Shown: positions 36,876-48,700 of the stretch, in pieces
Layout: each line of letters starts with the position of its first letter
Numbering within the stretch: position 1 is the first letter of the stretch
The notes under the pieces: model-generated
What the model was told of the DNA's origin: nothing
Databases searched by the model: none
The model's input: only the letters and a program-made list of their open reading frames with translations
Program-made: the position numbers and the translations under genes
DNA from: Physcia stellaris
Lineage: Eukaryota; Ascomycota; Lecanoromycetes; Caliciales; Physciaceae
Length of the DNA: 64,000 nt
Assembly (NCBI GenBank): GCA_018902385.1
Contig: JABSSW010000046.1
Coordinates: forward strand, 260,258-324,257
Reading direction: 5' to 3'

Positions 36876-38731
36876 CTATTCCTCCTCCGATGATTCGGGC
36901 GTATCCTCTCGGACAGAGGCGGTAGCTACCGCCGTAGAAATGTCCACAGCTGCTTCAGAGAATCGCTTCTCCAGAAATTTGACCTTTGGACTCCATCTCC
37001 ATAGAGCCCTGGTCGGATTCCACAGCGGTAAACCTCTTAGTACCTGTGCTGCAGTGGGCCGGTGCTTCGGATCACGTGAAATCATCAAGGTGACTACCTT
37101 TGCGATCCGATCTTGAATATTGCCAAGGCGTCCAAAGTCTTCCAAACAGCGAACCATATGAGCATTCCATGCCGCGCCCTGACGGCCCTCCCGGTCGATG
37201 TATCGGTCATAGTCATCTGGGAGTAGCATGGCGCACATGACTAAGCCGCTGTTCCAGATGTCGATTTTGTTTGTGTGACGGCCGGATACCACTTCAGGTG
37301 CGTGAAGGGCGGGAGTACCAAAGTCAGTCGTGTGGAAATGAAGTCCGTCAAACACTGAGCTAAACCCACATAAGGCTGCCTTTGGTGGGTTCAAAGACAT
37401 CATTAAGATATTGCTCTGTTTGATATCGCGATGCATGCATGGTTTAGCGTGCGTTCTTAACACGCCCTTAGAGAAACTTCGGATCATCTGCATCTTAAAT
37501 TCAAGAGTTGCCTCCTTCCAGTCGTGACAGGAAAAATCTTTCTTTGCCAAGGGGTACAGAATGTAGATCGTAACCTCTTGGTGTTTGCAGAAGAACACGT
37601 TTCTACGCGGGTCTCGCCGGTACTGTTCAGCAGTGACACAGCATCCGATCCCACATCGTACTTCAAATGCCTGTAACGATCCGCCTTGACCCTGGAATAG
37701 CTGTCAGTCAATTATCCCAGAGCCTCGTACGAAGTATTGCAATTGTTGAAGAGAAAGAACTGCCATTGGGTCGGCATCAGAAGATGCCAATTGACTCATG
37801 CTTCATGTGCTCTGAGCTAAGGTATTTTCACGTTTTGATATAACGAGTATATCTGATATAGAGAGCCACTTACGTGAAATGCGAAAGAAGCGTGGATCAA
37901 ATATGTCGCCTGCCGCCAAGAAAACTCTGCTCCGACATCGATTATCTTTATAGCCATAGGATCTCCCGTGATGTGATGGATTCCAGCCTTGACATAGCGC
38001 CTTGAGCCCCCAAGGGTGCTGGGTAGGATAACAGCCGGACCGATACGAGTAAAAGGTTCTTTGCCAGGAAAGCTATGTAGTCGAGGGTCAGGTAGTTGTA
38101 ATCTGTTGATACGATAGCATTCGTCTCTGTAGTCGAGAAAGTCCACCAAGGCCTGACCGCGACGCTCGGGGACTTCAAGTTTGAGACGCAGCGCTCCGAA
38201 GCTGAGATCGTTCTCTGGGAACAAGATCATGCGCGATTGTCCCTGGTACAGAGGCACTTTTCTACCGTCAATGGTGTAGATTACTGGATTAATGGCGTGG
38301 GTTCCCGCTATCATCAGAGCTCCAGATACAGGATGGTAGTAGATGATGCCATGACGAGGCGCGACACCGTTGGTGTTTCTCCCTTCGAACCCAAGACATA
38401 GGGCAGTCCCTCGATCAGCTGCTACATTAGACCCTAAGCCGATAGTATATCCAAGTTTGGATCCACCGAACCGAAGATTCTTAAAATCGAGCAAAAGCTT
38501 AGCGTAGGTAAACTCCTCATCCAGGTCGCCAGCGTCAGCGGCGAAAGTATAACTGTCGAATGGGTCGAAAACGGCAGGACGAATGAACTGCTTTTGCGGT
38601 TCACCAAGTTGGCCTTGATTGTCATAGATGTGTCGCATCAACGCGACGGTTTTATCGTGGCTTAGGTTAGGACCCATGTAAGCAATAACCGTTGGAGGTA
38701 TAGCCTCCGACTCTGATCCGGAATCGGCCAT
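36876..38731 (-). CDS. FHA-like plus kinase protein, module 3 (most complete kinase)
   Basis: Two exons, 38731-37874 and 37691-36876, give 557 aa. The intron is phase 0 at the same place as in both paralogues, but 182 nt long instead of 50-66. The choice of acceptor is supported by LQAFEVRC directly after it, matching IQAKEVRC and VQAIEIRC. FHA-like region about 88-190 (KLGYTIGLGS, ALCLGFEGRNT, a His at GVAPRHGII). Linker FTRIGPAVI. The kinase-like domain keeps Lys262 (MAIK), an intact catalytic loop HRDIKQSN (373-380), HAPEV and KIDIWNSG, but the DFG Asp is replaced (CGF). It could be weakly active or regulatory. The C-terminus ends PESSEEE, like the module 2 tail. Divergent from the TFIIB-like gene at 39395; the module is inverted relative to modules 1 and 2. 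Confidence 0.86.
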
Positions 38732-39394
38732 GAGCAGAACAGCAAGTGATTTCCCTTATATAACAAGGCGGGCGAGAGATGCTTAGAATCGTGAAGAGGT
38801 AACTATTCGACCAGAATGTGAGAAGGAAGGGTAGAGGTTCCGCTCAGAGATTTATATAGTATAGACTTTCGTAAACAGAACAGTAACACGGAGCTAGTCG
38901 TCAGGAGTTCGGTTGGTGTCAATGCACCTCAAAAACGATGCCATAGTAACACGATCGCAATAGACACAGCAACACGCAGATCGTGTAGAAGTAAGTCCAA
39001 TCGACTAGCAAACTCCTTGAAGTCCATCTGATGTGAAGGCGAAAGACACACTGGTAGAGACCATGGTAGGGCAGATCCATCGTGGCTGATTTGTTTGGTA
39101 CTGTCGAGGCTTATTCACCCGTGGTGTTAGAGTTGGAAGATGGTGAAAGGTCGTTGCCCGATGCCAAACCTGGAGCTAAGACTCGAAGAAGCTTAGCTCG
39201 CTCACAAGTATCAATACGACTAATATATTTTCCTCTTTGCCCCTTTCCTACATGTATTCTCCGATACACGCCCGTCTTTACAAGGCATTTATCCTACTGT
39301 GCAGACTATCTACATTCCATCATACTCGGACTGTAATTTGTCTTTTGTACGAAAGCTATTGACAAAGCCTTTTCAGAAGCAGATTCTCACAAGT
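38732..39394. promoter_or_regulatory. Shared divergent promoter region, module 3
   Basis: A 663-bp gap between start codons. TATATAAA on the minus strand at about 38851-38858 lies about 120 bp before the FHA-kinase ATG. TAATATATTT at 39221 lies about 170 bp before the TFIIB-like ATG. An in-frame open stretch before 39395 (from 39299) was not taken as coding. Confidence 0.55.
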
Positions 39395-41018
39395 ATGAAT
39401 GAACTCCAGATCATATCCGCCGAGTCGAGACGTCTTGGTCTCAGTGACGAAGAACGTCGTCAACGGATCTTCAATTACTTCCAAAGCCAAGGTCCTTTCA
39501 TAATTCATCCATCTCTGCCGTCACACAGCTCCTCTGTCCGGTCTCATACCCCTTACGGACTTCGGTCCCCTAGCCCTAGTGACCACGGGCAGCCCGTAGA
39601 TCATCAACAAAGCCTTAGGACCCAGCGGAATGTTCCACCTACACAGGACTCTGGATCTATAAACAACCTCGAGTCTGGAGATGCAGGAGCTAATCAGCCC
39701 ACTCGACAAGCTTCGCCTCCCTCTTCAGCCGGGAAGATGCTTCCTAGTAGCACAGAGAAGCAACGATCGAAGCTTGTCAGAGCTCCAGGCCGAGTCACAC
39801 GGTCTAAAGTCAATGTGTCGACTCATTTTATCCAGCTTGATTCTTCAGGCAAGAAAGCAGTAGAAATGGCGAGCCCAAATGCAGTGATTTCGAGCTCGTG
39901 GATTGAACCAACAGAATCTCTAGATACTTGTATTTTAGGTAAGTTTCGCGCACTCAATAGGCATAAGATCCAATTGAGCGAATATTATTGGCACTAACCT
40001 AATCATTTGGCTCAATCAGCACAAAAAAACACTCTCAAACGTAAGCGAAATATCGACGATGACGCGGCAGCCCAGACAAAACGCACTCGTTGTCAGACTC
40101 CTTCGACAATCTCATGCATCGGATCAGATTGCCCTCATTCGAACCATTTAAATACTGAGTCTTCCGATGGCGCGCAATCACATCTTGTAACCTGGCTCGC
40201 TGATCAAGAGCAAGAGGCTTTGAGCCGCTTGACACAGGAATTGCGGATTACGCTCTCGAGTCATGTCGCTGCGTAGAGCAGTCAATCGCTATTGCAACCA
40301 CAGAGGCTCCTCACTCTACATGGGCAGAGCAGACGCCAGAGCATATGAACGAACATGACCAAAATTGTGACGAAACGGAGTCAGGAATCTCATCATCGTG
40401 GACCGATGTTGATTTAACAAATGAAGCTGCATTTGTCCAAAATAAGCGAGCTCAAGCTACGACAGATACATCAATCCAACAGTATTCAAAGGCAGCTTCT
40501 AGAAAGACTCGTAAGTAATATATAATCTTGAAAGTTAAAATGTACTGATCAAGATAGGCTCACGCACAGACACATTGTCAAGAAGCACTAGATCATCAGG
40601 TGTGCATAGAAATAAAAAGATAACAAAATCTTTGGAGAACAAAATCTCCCTTCTATCGGCTTACCGAGAAATTGACGCCTACTGCGAGAAAATTAACCTC
40701 AAAATCGACGTTGCCAACAAAACGAGGTTAATTTACCACCAAATCCATGGAGAAGCATACTTCAAGGATCAGCCTCTTGACGCTCTGGTGGCTAGTTGTA
40801 CTCTCATTGCCGCCGAAACGCTCAATGTCTCTAAGCAACAACTCCAGAAAATTGTTTCGCTATTCGATGGTCCGCCAATGTGTGTGTATGTTTTCAAAGA
40901 GGAAATTGAGTATAGATACCCTCATATCAAAGAGACTGGTATGGTCACCGGGAAGGCATCATCTCACATTGAAAGCAAAACTTCTGGCCTTAATGGCGTC
41001 AAGAATTACTCTTATTGA
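39395..41018 (+). CDS. TFIIB/cyclin-like nuclear protein, module 3, frame interrupted
   Basis: Exons are 39395-39938, 40020-40510 and 40558-41018, with introns of 81 nt (GTAAGT-TCAG, phase 1) and 47 nt (GTAAGT-ATAG, phase 1), as in the paralogues. Exon 1 has RVTRSK..IQLDSSGKKA, exon 2 a bipartite nuclear signal (LKRKRN..TKRTR) and VTWLADQEQ, exon 3 the TFIIB-type cyclin repeat (EIDAYCEKINLKIDVANKT..LVASCTLIAAE). Summed length is one base short of a multiple of three. The frame of the nuclear-signal part ends at 40276, while the frame that splices correctly into exon 3 is open from about 40204. This is either a real frameshift or a base error; no intron fits without losing the conserved WL segment. 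Coded length would be close to the 501-502 aa of the paralogues. Confidence 0.75.
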
Positions 41019-42952
41019 TGCTCGGCGTTTACCTCCTCCGAAACAAGTCTTCTGAACCTAGGCTTCCCACAGCTGTTGTTTAGGGTTTGAATATTCTTGC
41101 TACCAGCTTCCATCTAAATCACCTTGCAAAGGACTACTTCGACGACCAACCTAGGAAGCCAGTGGATAGGATCTCCGAAAACAGGACTAGGAATCTCGGT
41201 ATTTTTCCAAGAAAGTCAATTATGAATCTCTACACGGGTAGCCTCAACACCTCACGCTCATGCGGAATCAACATGTTTCATCCTTCTCTACGGGATTCGT
41301 CTCTTCGCTCCATGCCGCGATGAAGTGACCAGCAAATCGGGGGTACTTTACTTCGGCGGCTACAAAAGGGAGCCAGTTGGGGAAGATTCACCAAGGAATA
41401 TCGAAAAGTTGAGGCAGACACGATCATAGACTTGGCTTTGACGTCTACTTATGTGCGCCTTTCCGCTCGGCTAAGATATAGCACCTTCAGTCGTACAAGG
41501 AGATCTAATTTTCAGGCTCGGCAATTGATGTCTTTGCGGCAGCTTTGAACGAAAAAGAAGCTGAATACTGCGGGCTTTTGTATATGGCTCGTGACCCATT
41601 CGGGGTCTTGCGGATATTTGGAAATTCTGAATTCTAGTGCGAAATCAGGATGGAGGTTTCAATATGTGTATCATAGGCAAAGACAACGGATGTTCTTTTT
41701 AGCGAGCTGTTGAGTCTTCATGCCTCTTTGCAGCGAGCTACTGAGTCTTGTTGTACGCTAAAAACCTTATAGTCATTGTAGCAACACCGATAGAAGACCT
41801 AATAAAGATCCTGCCACAAGAATTCCCACTAATACAGTTAAACCTTCCAGTATTCTTTTCACCCACATCCGAAAACCACCCAATCCATCCATAGAGCAAT
41901 CCAGGATCCAATTTCTCGTCCACCCGCAACCATTTCCTCTCAATACACTAAAGCTGATCAAAGAACCCTGCTGCTCAGGACGAAAGCATTCATGAGATGT
42001 TGGCGACGACTGCACTGACACCCCTGAGATTTACTAAATTGACACCCCCTACCCTCGACGAAGAAACACTGAATGTTGATAAACCTGCGATTACACGAGG
42101 GAGGGCAAGGCTGTCCGAGAGGTTCACGAGGGAAGAAGAAACAGCAAGCGTTCAATAACAGCACTTTCGCACTGAAAGCTTGCTGATAGGCATATTCGCG
42201 AGCATGTATGAGGGGCTAACTCAACGCAAAAGTGCTTCATTCAGATGCCCAACAGCCAATCGTCGTTCGAAACTCGGATTCCTCCAAAGACTCAGCGAGG
42301 ACGAGAAGAAGGGAATAGAGGAGGCCGCGGAGCACGAAGAGGCCATGAAGAACGTGGAGACAAAGGGGGGGTGCTATTAATGGCATACAAAATCACATAA
42401 CTTCGTATTTTCAAAGGTCACGGTTCTACAGATGAACATACGTTTGCGGGCATCTTTGCAATTATAGCTTGAGAGGGCTGAAGCCCTATTGTACAACATA
42501 TCGAGGCCTTCGAGGCCTCACAGGAGAATTTGCATGTTTCACACCGAGAATCAATGATATTCTCTGCTATTGCATACTACATTATCCTTTGCGGATTGAA
42601 GATTCCGAGAATCCTGAGATAATGGCCCAATTTTTTTATGGAGAATGGGAGTCTTCCCGGAAACCTCTAGGCCAATGAGAAGTTTTCTTGTGGGTATATC
42701 AAATCGAGCGAAAAGGGATGTCAGACTAGCAAAAGGGGGTGTCGGCGTAGTAAAACCTACATGTCTCCCATCGGACGAGATTCATGCCTTGACCTCATCT
42801 GTCCAACATCGTATCATCTTCCTAGGGCCTTAATGTCAAACAAAGAAATTTTCAGGGAGAAGAGCGTTTATATCGAACCAGACACTAATTTGAAGAAGTT
42901 ACTGGAAGGCGAGGTACATCGAAACCCAGCGCAATCAGAGCAAGATATGTGA
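41019..42952. other. 1.9-kb stretch without a supported gene, next to island 2
   Basis: Open frames are all under 85 codons. A few read protein-like (about 41322-41430 plus strand; 42204-42380 plus strand, Lys/Glu-rich, ending GGCY), so decayed genes are possible. Composition is still normal up to the hAT end. Confidence 0.35.
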
Positions 42953-43010
42953 CAAGGCGTCCAATAGTGCGAGTAGTGCACCACAGGCCTCATACTATAT
43001 TATACTATCG
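42953..43010 (+). repeat. hAT left terminal inverted repeat and subterminal motifs
   Basis: The terminal CAAGGCG box is followed by AATAGTGCGAGTAGT and TCATACTAT. Related motifs in inverted order lie at the right end, so matching continues loosely for about 50 bp. Confidence 0.7.
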
Positions 43011-43199
43011 ATTTTTGAGATGTACTACTTCACAGAAGCTCAATATTATATTATATTACGAAATTTGATGATGCATTAATAATGTATCGATAATACGTAT
43101 AATACGTAAATGTTTTGAAAATTTTCGAAAATTTTATTGCGAAAACAATTGCACAAACGATAATTTTCGAAATATTTAACAAATTTATATACAAATTGA

Positions 43200-44661
43200 T
43201 TTTGTTCGTTTTTTTGATTTCGTGCAAAATTTGTTTGATATATTGATCAATTCATTTGACGTCATTCGTTCGAATTCGAAATTTTTACATTGAAATATCA
43301 TTTTCGTTTAACGTTATTCGTTCGAATTCGAAATTTTTGCAACGATGTATGATTCAATTTTTTTTGTAAATTTTTTTCATTTCGTCGTTCAAAATCAATA
43401 CGACGATGAATTTTTCATTCGTGAAAATATCGATTTTCATTCAATGTTTGACGCATTTCAACGTTTCGATAATTTTCGAAATCAATAAAATTCGTTTTGA
43501 CGTTATCATGTGTTTCAACGAAAAAAATACACGTTTTAATTCGAAAAACATAAATGAAATACAAAAAATATTCAAAATCATACAAATCAATATTGATAAT
43601 TTCGTTCGTTGATTTGTTTATCAAATGATTAAATTCAAATCTTTGTTGAAATTCAACAATTCAATAAAATATTGTTTCAATTCGTTTGTATGTTTTTGTT
43701 CGTAATTTCGATACATTCAAAAAATCAAATTTGACGATTTTTTTTTGAAAATTGATTAATTGTTGTAACAAAAAAAATGCGATTGTACGTGTTTCACAAT
43801 TTCGTAATTTTGATTTTTGTTTTAACAATTAACAATGAATTTTAATGCGTTTCGAAATAATTTCATTTTTGTGCAAAATTCAAAATCACGACGACGATAT
43901 AAACGAAAATTTTTTTGATGTTTTTGTTTCAATATTTTTGCAAATTTTTGAATTTAATATCAAAAAATAATTGCATGAAATTATTGTCGATAAAATTATA
44001 CGTCGCATTTTCGTAATAAACAAACAAATAATTTAACGTCGATAAATAATCGTTGATTATAACAAAACGATTTTTCATTTTTTTCGTGATTTTTTGAAAT
44101 GATTTCAAGAAATTTTTGATGTTTCGAAAAAGAAATCATTCGAATAAATTGATATTATCGTTTTGAATATTTTCGTTCATAATGTATAATTGCAATGTTT
44201 TTTTGATTTTTTCGATAAATCAATTCATCATAACAAATCACGAATTTTATTTCATTTTCATGTTTCGCACAAACATGACATTGTCGTTGAATTGTTTAAA
44301 TTTCTGTATGCGTTGATTATTTTTCATGATATGTGTATTAACGTTGTGCAATTTTTTTTGAAATTCGAAACGTTTGTAATGTTGTAAATTTTCGTCGTTA
44401 AAAATTACATCGAATGTTTGTGTTTGTTTGTCGAAACGTTGATTAAATAAAAAATTTTAAATTGATAAATTAATGATGTGATTCAAACAACGAAATCGAT
44501 GTTCAACGAAATCGTATTTGAAAAAATCGTTATTTCAAAAATTTTGCGCAATAATTTTTATCATTGTATCGTTAAAATCAACGTTATTCATAACGAAATA
44601 TTTCAATTTGTTGCGAAATTCGAAATTTCGAATCGTATGCAAAATAATGATTGTTATGTTA
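43200..44661 (-). pseudogene. hAT transposase remnant, middle and C-terminal part
   Basis: Minus-strand translation from 44661 gives, in one frame, NKLKYFVMNN..FNDTM (the family's GYFVMDNA..ND motif), then HRFRCLNHIINL (HRLRCxGHIINL), then KLHNV, and at about 44239-44253 K-stop-N-S-stop in place of the family's RWNSW. In-frame stops fall where Trp is expected. The C-terminal dimerisation region should lie in 43200-43700 but is too changed to recognise. The reading frame continues exactly into the piece at 57500 across the Helitron insertion point. Confidence 0.8.
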
Positions 44662-45263
44662 ATTCAATACAAGAATTCTTTCTTAGCGTGAAATGCAAAG
44701 CTTGACGTTCGAAAATTAAAATTACAACATTATCGATAATTGAGTGATCATGATGAATTCAACGAAAATGAAAATAATCACGATGTTTTCGAACAGAAAA
44801 TTGATAATTCAAATGAGCGAATACAAGATAATTACGAAAAGCAAATTCACGAATGTAAAAAATGTCTGAATTGCAAATTGTTAAAATGAAAAAATGAAAG
44901 ATTGACGGAAATGCGATTTTGATTGAAAAGATGTAAATATGTTTGAATGTCGCATAATGTATATATATGCAAATAAGAAATCAGTATTTTAATGAAGCGA
45001 ATCTGACTGAATGATCTAACGATTAAAACTGTAAATAAGCACTTTTCACTCAGAATTATCTGAGATTTCGAATTCGAATCGCGATGATGACTATTTGATT
45101 TTGAAATTCATGAAAATCAATCAAAATTAAAGTCAAACTCAATTGAGCGATTGAAAAATTCTCAGAATAGTCGCATTGATAATTTGAAACTCATGTTAAC
45201 ATGTGAAATGTAATAGGCAACAAACATCACTTTTTTGAATTGTTGTGACAACGTTGAAAACTG

Positions 45264-45521
45264 ATGCTGAACGCAGAACAAAAAGAAACAATGATTGAAA
45301 TGTTGACGAAACAACGACGATTGCACAGAGAAATGATAAAGCAAAATCGTGATGAAATGATGTACGAGTCGAGAAAAAAAAAAATTGAAAACGTCGATCG
45401 AAAAAATAAAAACGATATAATGATATTGTCGAAACGAATGATGAAAAAAAAGACGAAAAAGAAAAAAATGAAAAAAATCGAAAAAAAACGAATCGAACAA
45501 ATGCTTCGACAGACTTCTTGA
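45264..45521 (+). pseudogene. Lys/Glu-rich coiled-coil-like ORF in the Helitron leader
   Basis: An 85-codon frame of charged residues (KQRRLHREMIKQNRDEMM, then Lys runs) that would form a coiled coil. Its end is part of a 120-bp tandem duplication. It may be the rest of a longer gene carried by this Helitron. No family recognised. Confidence 0.35.
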
Positions 45522-45700
45522 TTTGAATTGTAAAAAAAAAAAAAACGCAACAGATCGTAAAATTGCTAATGACTAGAAAGAAAAAATTGAAAAAGATCGA
45601 AAAAAAACGATTTCAACAAATGCTTCGACAAACTTCTTGATTTGAAATGAAAAAAAAAAAACGCAACAAATCGTAAAATTGCTATTGACTAAAAAGAATT
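45464..45700 (+). repeat. Tandem duplication, two units of about 120 bp
   Basis: Both units contain the same text around CAAATGCTTCGACA, CTTCTTGATTTGAA, a poly-A tract and CGTAAAATTGCTA, at about 45464-45583 and 45584-45700. Confidence 0.7.
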
Positions 45701-48700
45701 AATTTCATGTATTGATGTCGAAAATCATTCATTTCGTCGTCATCAAAAACACGATCGCACGATCACAATTAAACGTGTGTGAAATTTACGACGTGATGAA
45801 AATTCAAAAACGCGCTGAATCGTGTCAAAAATACGTTTTTCAAATTCAAAATTTCGTATTACAGCTCATCGTCAAAATGTGAAGAATGAACGATTCTGTA
45901 CTGTGCTGAATGAAAAGCAGAAATTGAAATAAATGAAAAAAAAATTGCGAAAACGACGATTTTTGAATTAAACGAGCGTGCGAAAAAAAAATTTTTCGAT
46001 TTCGAAATATCAATTCACGACATGACGATCATGAAACAACAATTGAAATAAAATGTTTGTCTCGAAATTGATTCTTTGAATTTTTTTTTTTTTCATTCAT
46101 AATTGACGCTGTATCGATGCGAAAAAGAGAATGTGATTTTACGAATACATGCATTATGACGTTTTATTTGAAACGATTATTTTTGACAATTGACGCAACT
46201 GTGTGAATCGTGCAATTGTCATTGTTGAGACGTTTTTTTTCGCGCAAGAACAAAACGTTTTCATCGTATCATTTTTAGCTTTCGAATTGTCATCGCAAAA
46301 ATTTATCGAAATGCGATCGTCGTAATGATTTTTTATTTCATTCAAACATTTGTTCGCTTCTTTTCACTCATTTTGCGTCAAAAATATTCAAATATCTGTT
46401 TTTCAAATTCAAGTTCGTTTCAATCATGTTCATTTTCGATCGAATTTTCTTGAATAATATGTCTCGCAAATAATTTTTTCTTGAAATTATGATGTCATTG
46501 TTTAACGTTTTAACAACATCGTCAATTTCACTCATTTCATTTAAAAATTCCGTTTTTCATTTTGAAAAAATAATCGTAAACTCTTTTTTCGTCGTTATAA
46601 ATTTTATTTTTCAAAACTCAAATCATTGTTTTCGCTTTTTGCATTTGAGTTCAAACGTGTCGTCGAAAACATACTCGAACAAATGAATTGAAAAAAATCG
46701 CGATGTATGTGATCAACAACAAAAAAAGCAAAATGTACAAACGAATGATAACGACATTGTTACAAAAAAAAATCGACGAGTTTTATGAAAAAAAAAAAAA
46801 AAAATCAGATAAAATTTGAGCAAACGTTTGCAAAAAAAAAACAAAATAATTCGAATTAAAAACAACGATGATTGACAACGAAAATGAAATAATTTCAACA
46901 TTATTCATTTTACATTTCGTTTTTTCAAATTTTTGAATTTTATATTTTTTTTGCATAAAGCACTGTACGCAATCAAAATTACATACGTTAAAACATCGAA
47001 ACTAATTTCAAAATGAAAAGTTTGTTATCAACGTTCAAAAACTGTTTTTTTCATGATGTTTCCGAATTGAAAACAGAAAAGCAAAAAAGCAAAAAAGCAA
47101 AAAAGATTTTCAGTTGAGACATACTGATTTTTGTATTTGTGATGATAGAAACGACTATTTTGCAAAACTGTCTATTTTTTATTTTGACAGCATAGAATAT
47201 TGTACGAAATCAACAACAGATCTATATAAATGTTTAATCTAATTTCGATGTGCAAAACTTGCTTGCATTATGTTGAAATTGTTTTTTTCGTAACGATGCA
47301 TCGATTTCATCGTGAAATGTTAAAATTGTGATTAGCAATTTTTGTTTTCATTATGACAACAACAACATCGCTTTTCGTAAAAAACATGATTTTCGACGAC
47401 ATTCATTTTTCGATTATACGATGAGACGTTGATGATTTTGCGTTTTAGATTTTTCAAAATCACGTTGAAATCGCAAATATCGATCGTTTTGTTCAAACAA
47501 ATTTCAATTGATTCTTGAGAAATTCAACATTTTTCTTATTTTATTTTATTTTATCTTATCATATGAGATTCATATTTTTATCATATTTTTATCATATGCA
47601 TATACTATATACATTTTCTACAATAATTCTTTTTAGTGCATTTCATTTTAGCGTCTTTTTTAGAAGTTTTTGTCGTTTAACGACTTTCAAGTTTTTGTTT
47701 CGTGATCGTTATAAACAAGATGATTCAATCGTTCGAATTTTCGAAATCGTCGTCGCATATCGCGAATCACGTATATTTTTTTCAATCATTGCTTCGAAAT
47801 TCTTCAACATGAAATAGTTTCGTTCAGATTCGTACTTTCAATTCGTTAAAACTCATGAGTTCGATTATGATTTGATGCTTTCAATTCGAATGATTGAATC
47901 ATTTCAAATTTCAATTATTAATCGATTCGAAAATGTTCGAACTCGTATCACGTATACGATTTATTCGTATGCGATTGATCGACAAAACGCAAAAAAAATG
48001 AAAATTACATGAATATCATGCGAACGTCTCAGCAAATCGACTGTCATATCATGAATATTCACAAATCAATTGATATTCAAAATTCGAATGATCGAATCAT
48101 TGAAAATTCAATTTCTAAATCGCTATAACGAAAATGATACTCGTATTATTCAAAACTTCAGAACTGAAAAATTCAAAACGAATATTTCAAATTCGAATCA
48201 GAAATGCAATTGTCAATTTCGAATATATAAGTTTTTTTTTTTCATTTCTCATTTCGTATCATTCAGACAAAGTTTTTAATTATCGTTTACAATTCATTTC
48301 TCAAAATTCACTCTTTTCATCTTTTTTTTTTTTTTTCATAGATTTTTTTTTTGATGATTTCAATTCTTTTCGATTTCACAACATGCATTTCGTCATCGTC
48401 GATGAAATTGACGATCAAATTCAAACGAATAACAAATTTCGCAAGTTCGAAATCATTTACATTCAAAAATGAAAAGAACAAAAAGTTGTAAATTTTTTTC
48501 ATTGATTCAATTTTCAAATTAGCGAATTCATCATTGAATCGAAAAACACGTATTTGTTGAGCGACGAAATTTTGCTCAAAACTAATTTCTCATATCAAGT
48601 TTGATTTCGATTTTGCGATTTCGTCGTGATTTTTGTTAATTTTTTCAACTTTTTTCACATTCGACGATTTTGATTGACGATTTGTCAATCGTTGTTCAAA

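Noticed and set aside
42204-42380. Lys/Glu-rich short frame ending GGCY, considered as a small prenylated protein
   Set aside because: The end does not fit a CaaX box and no upstream exon was found.
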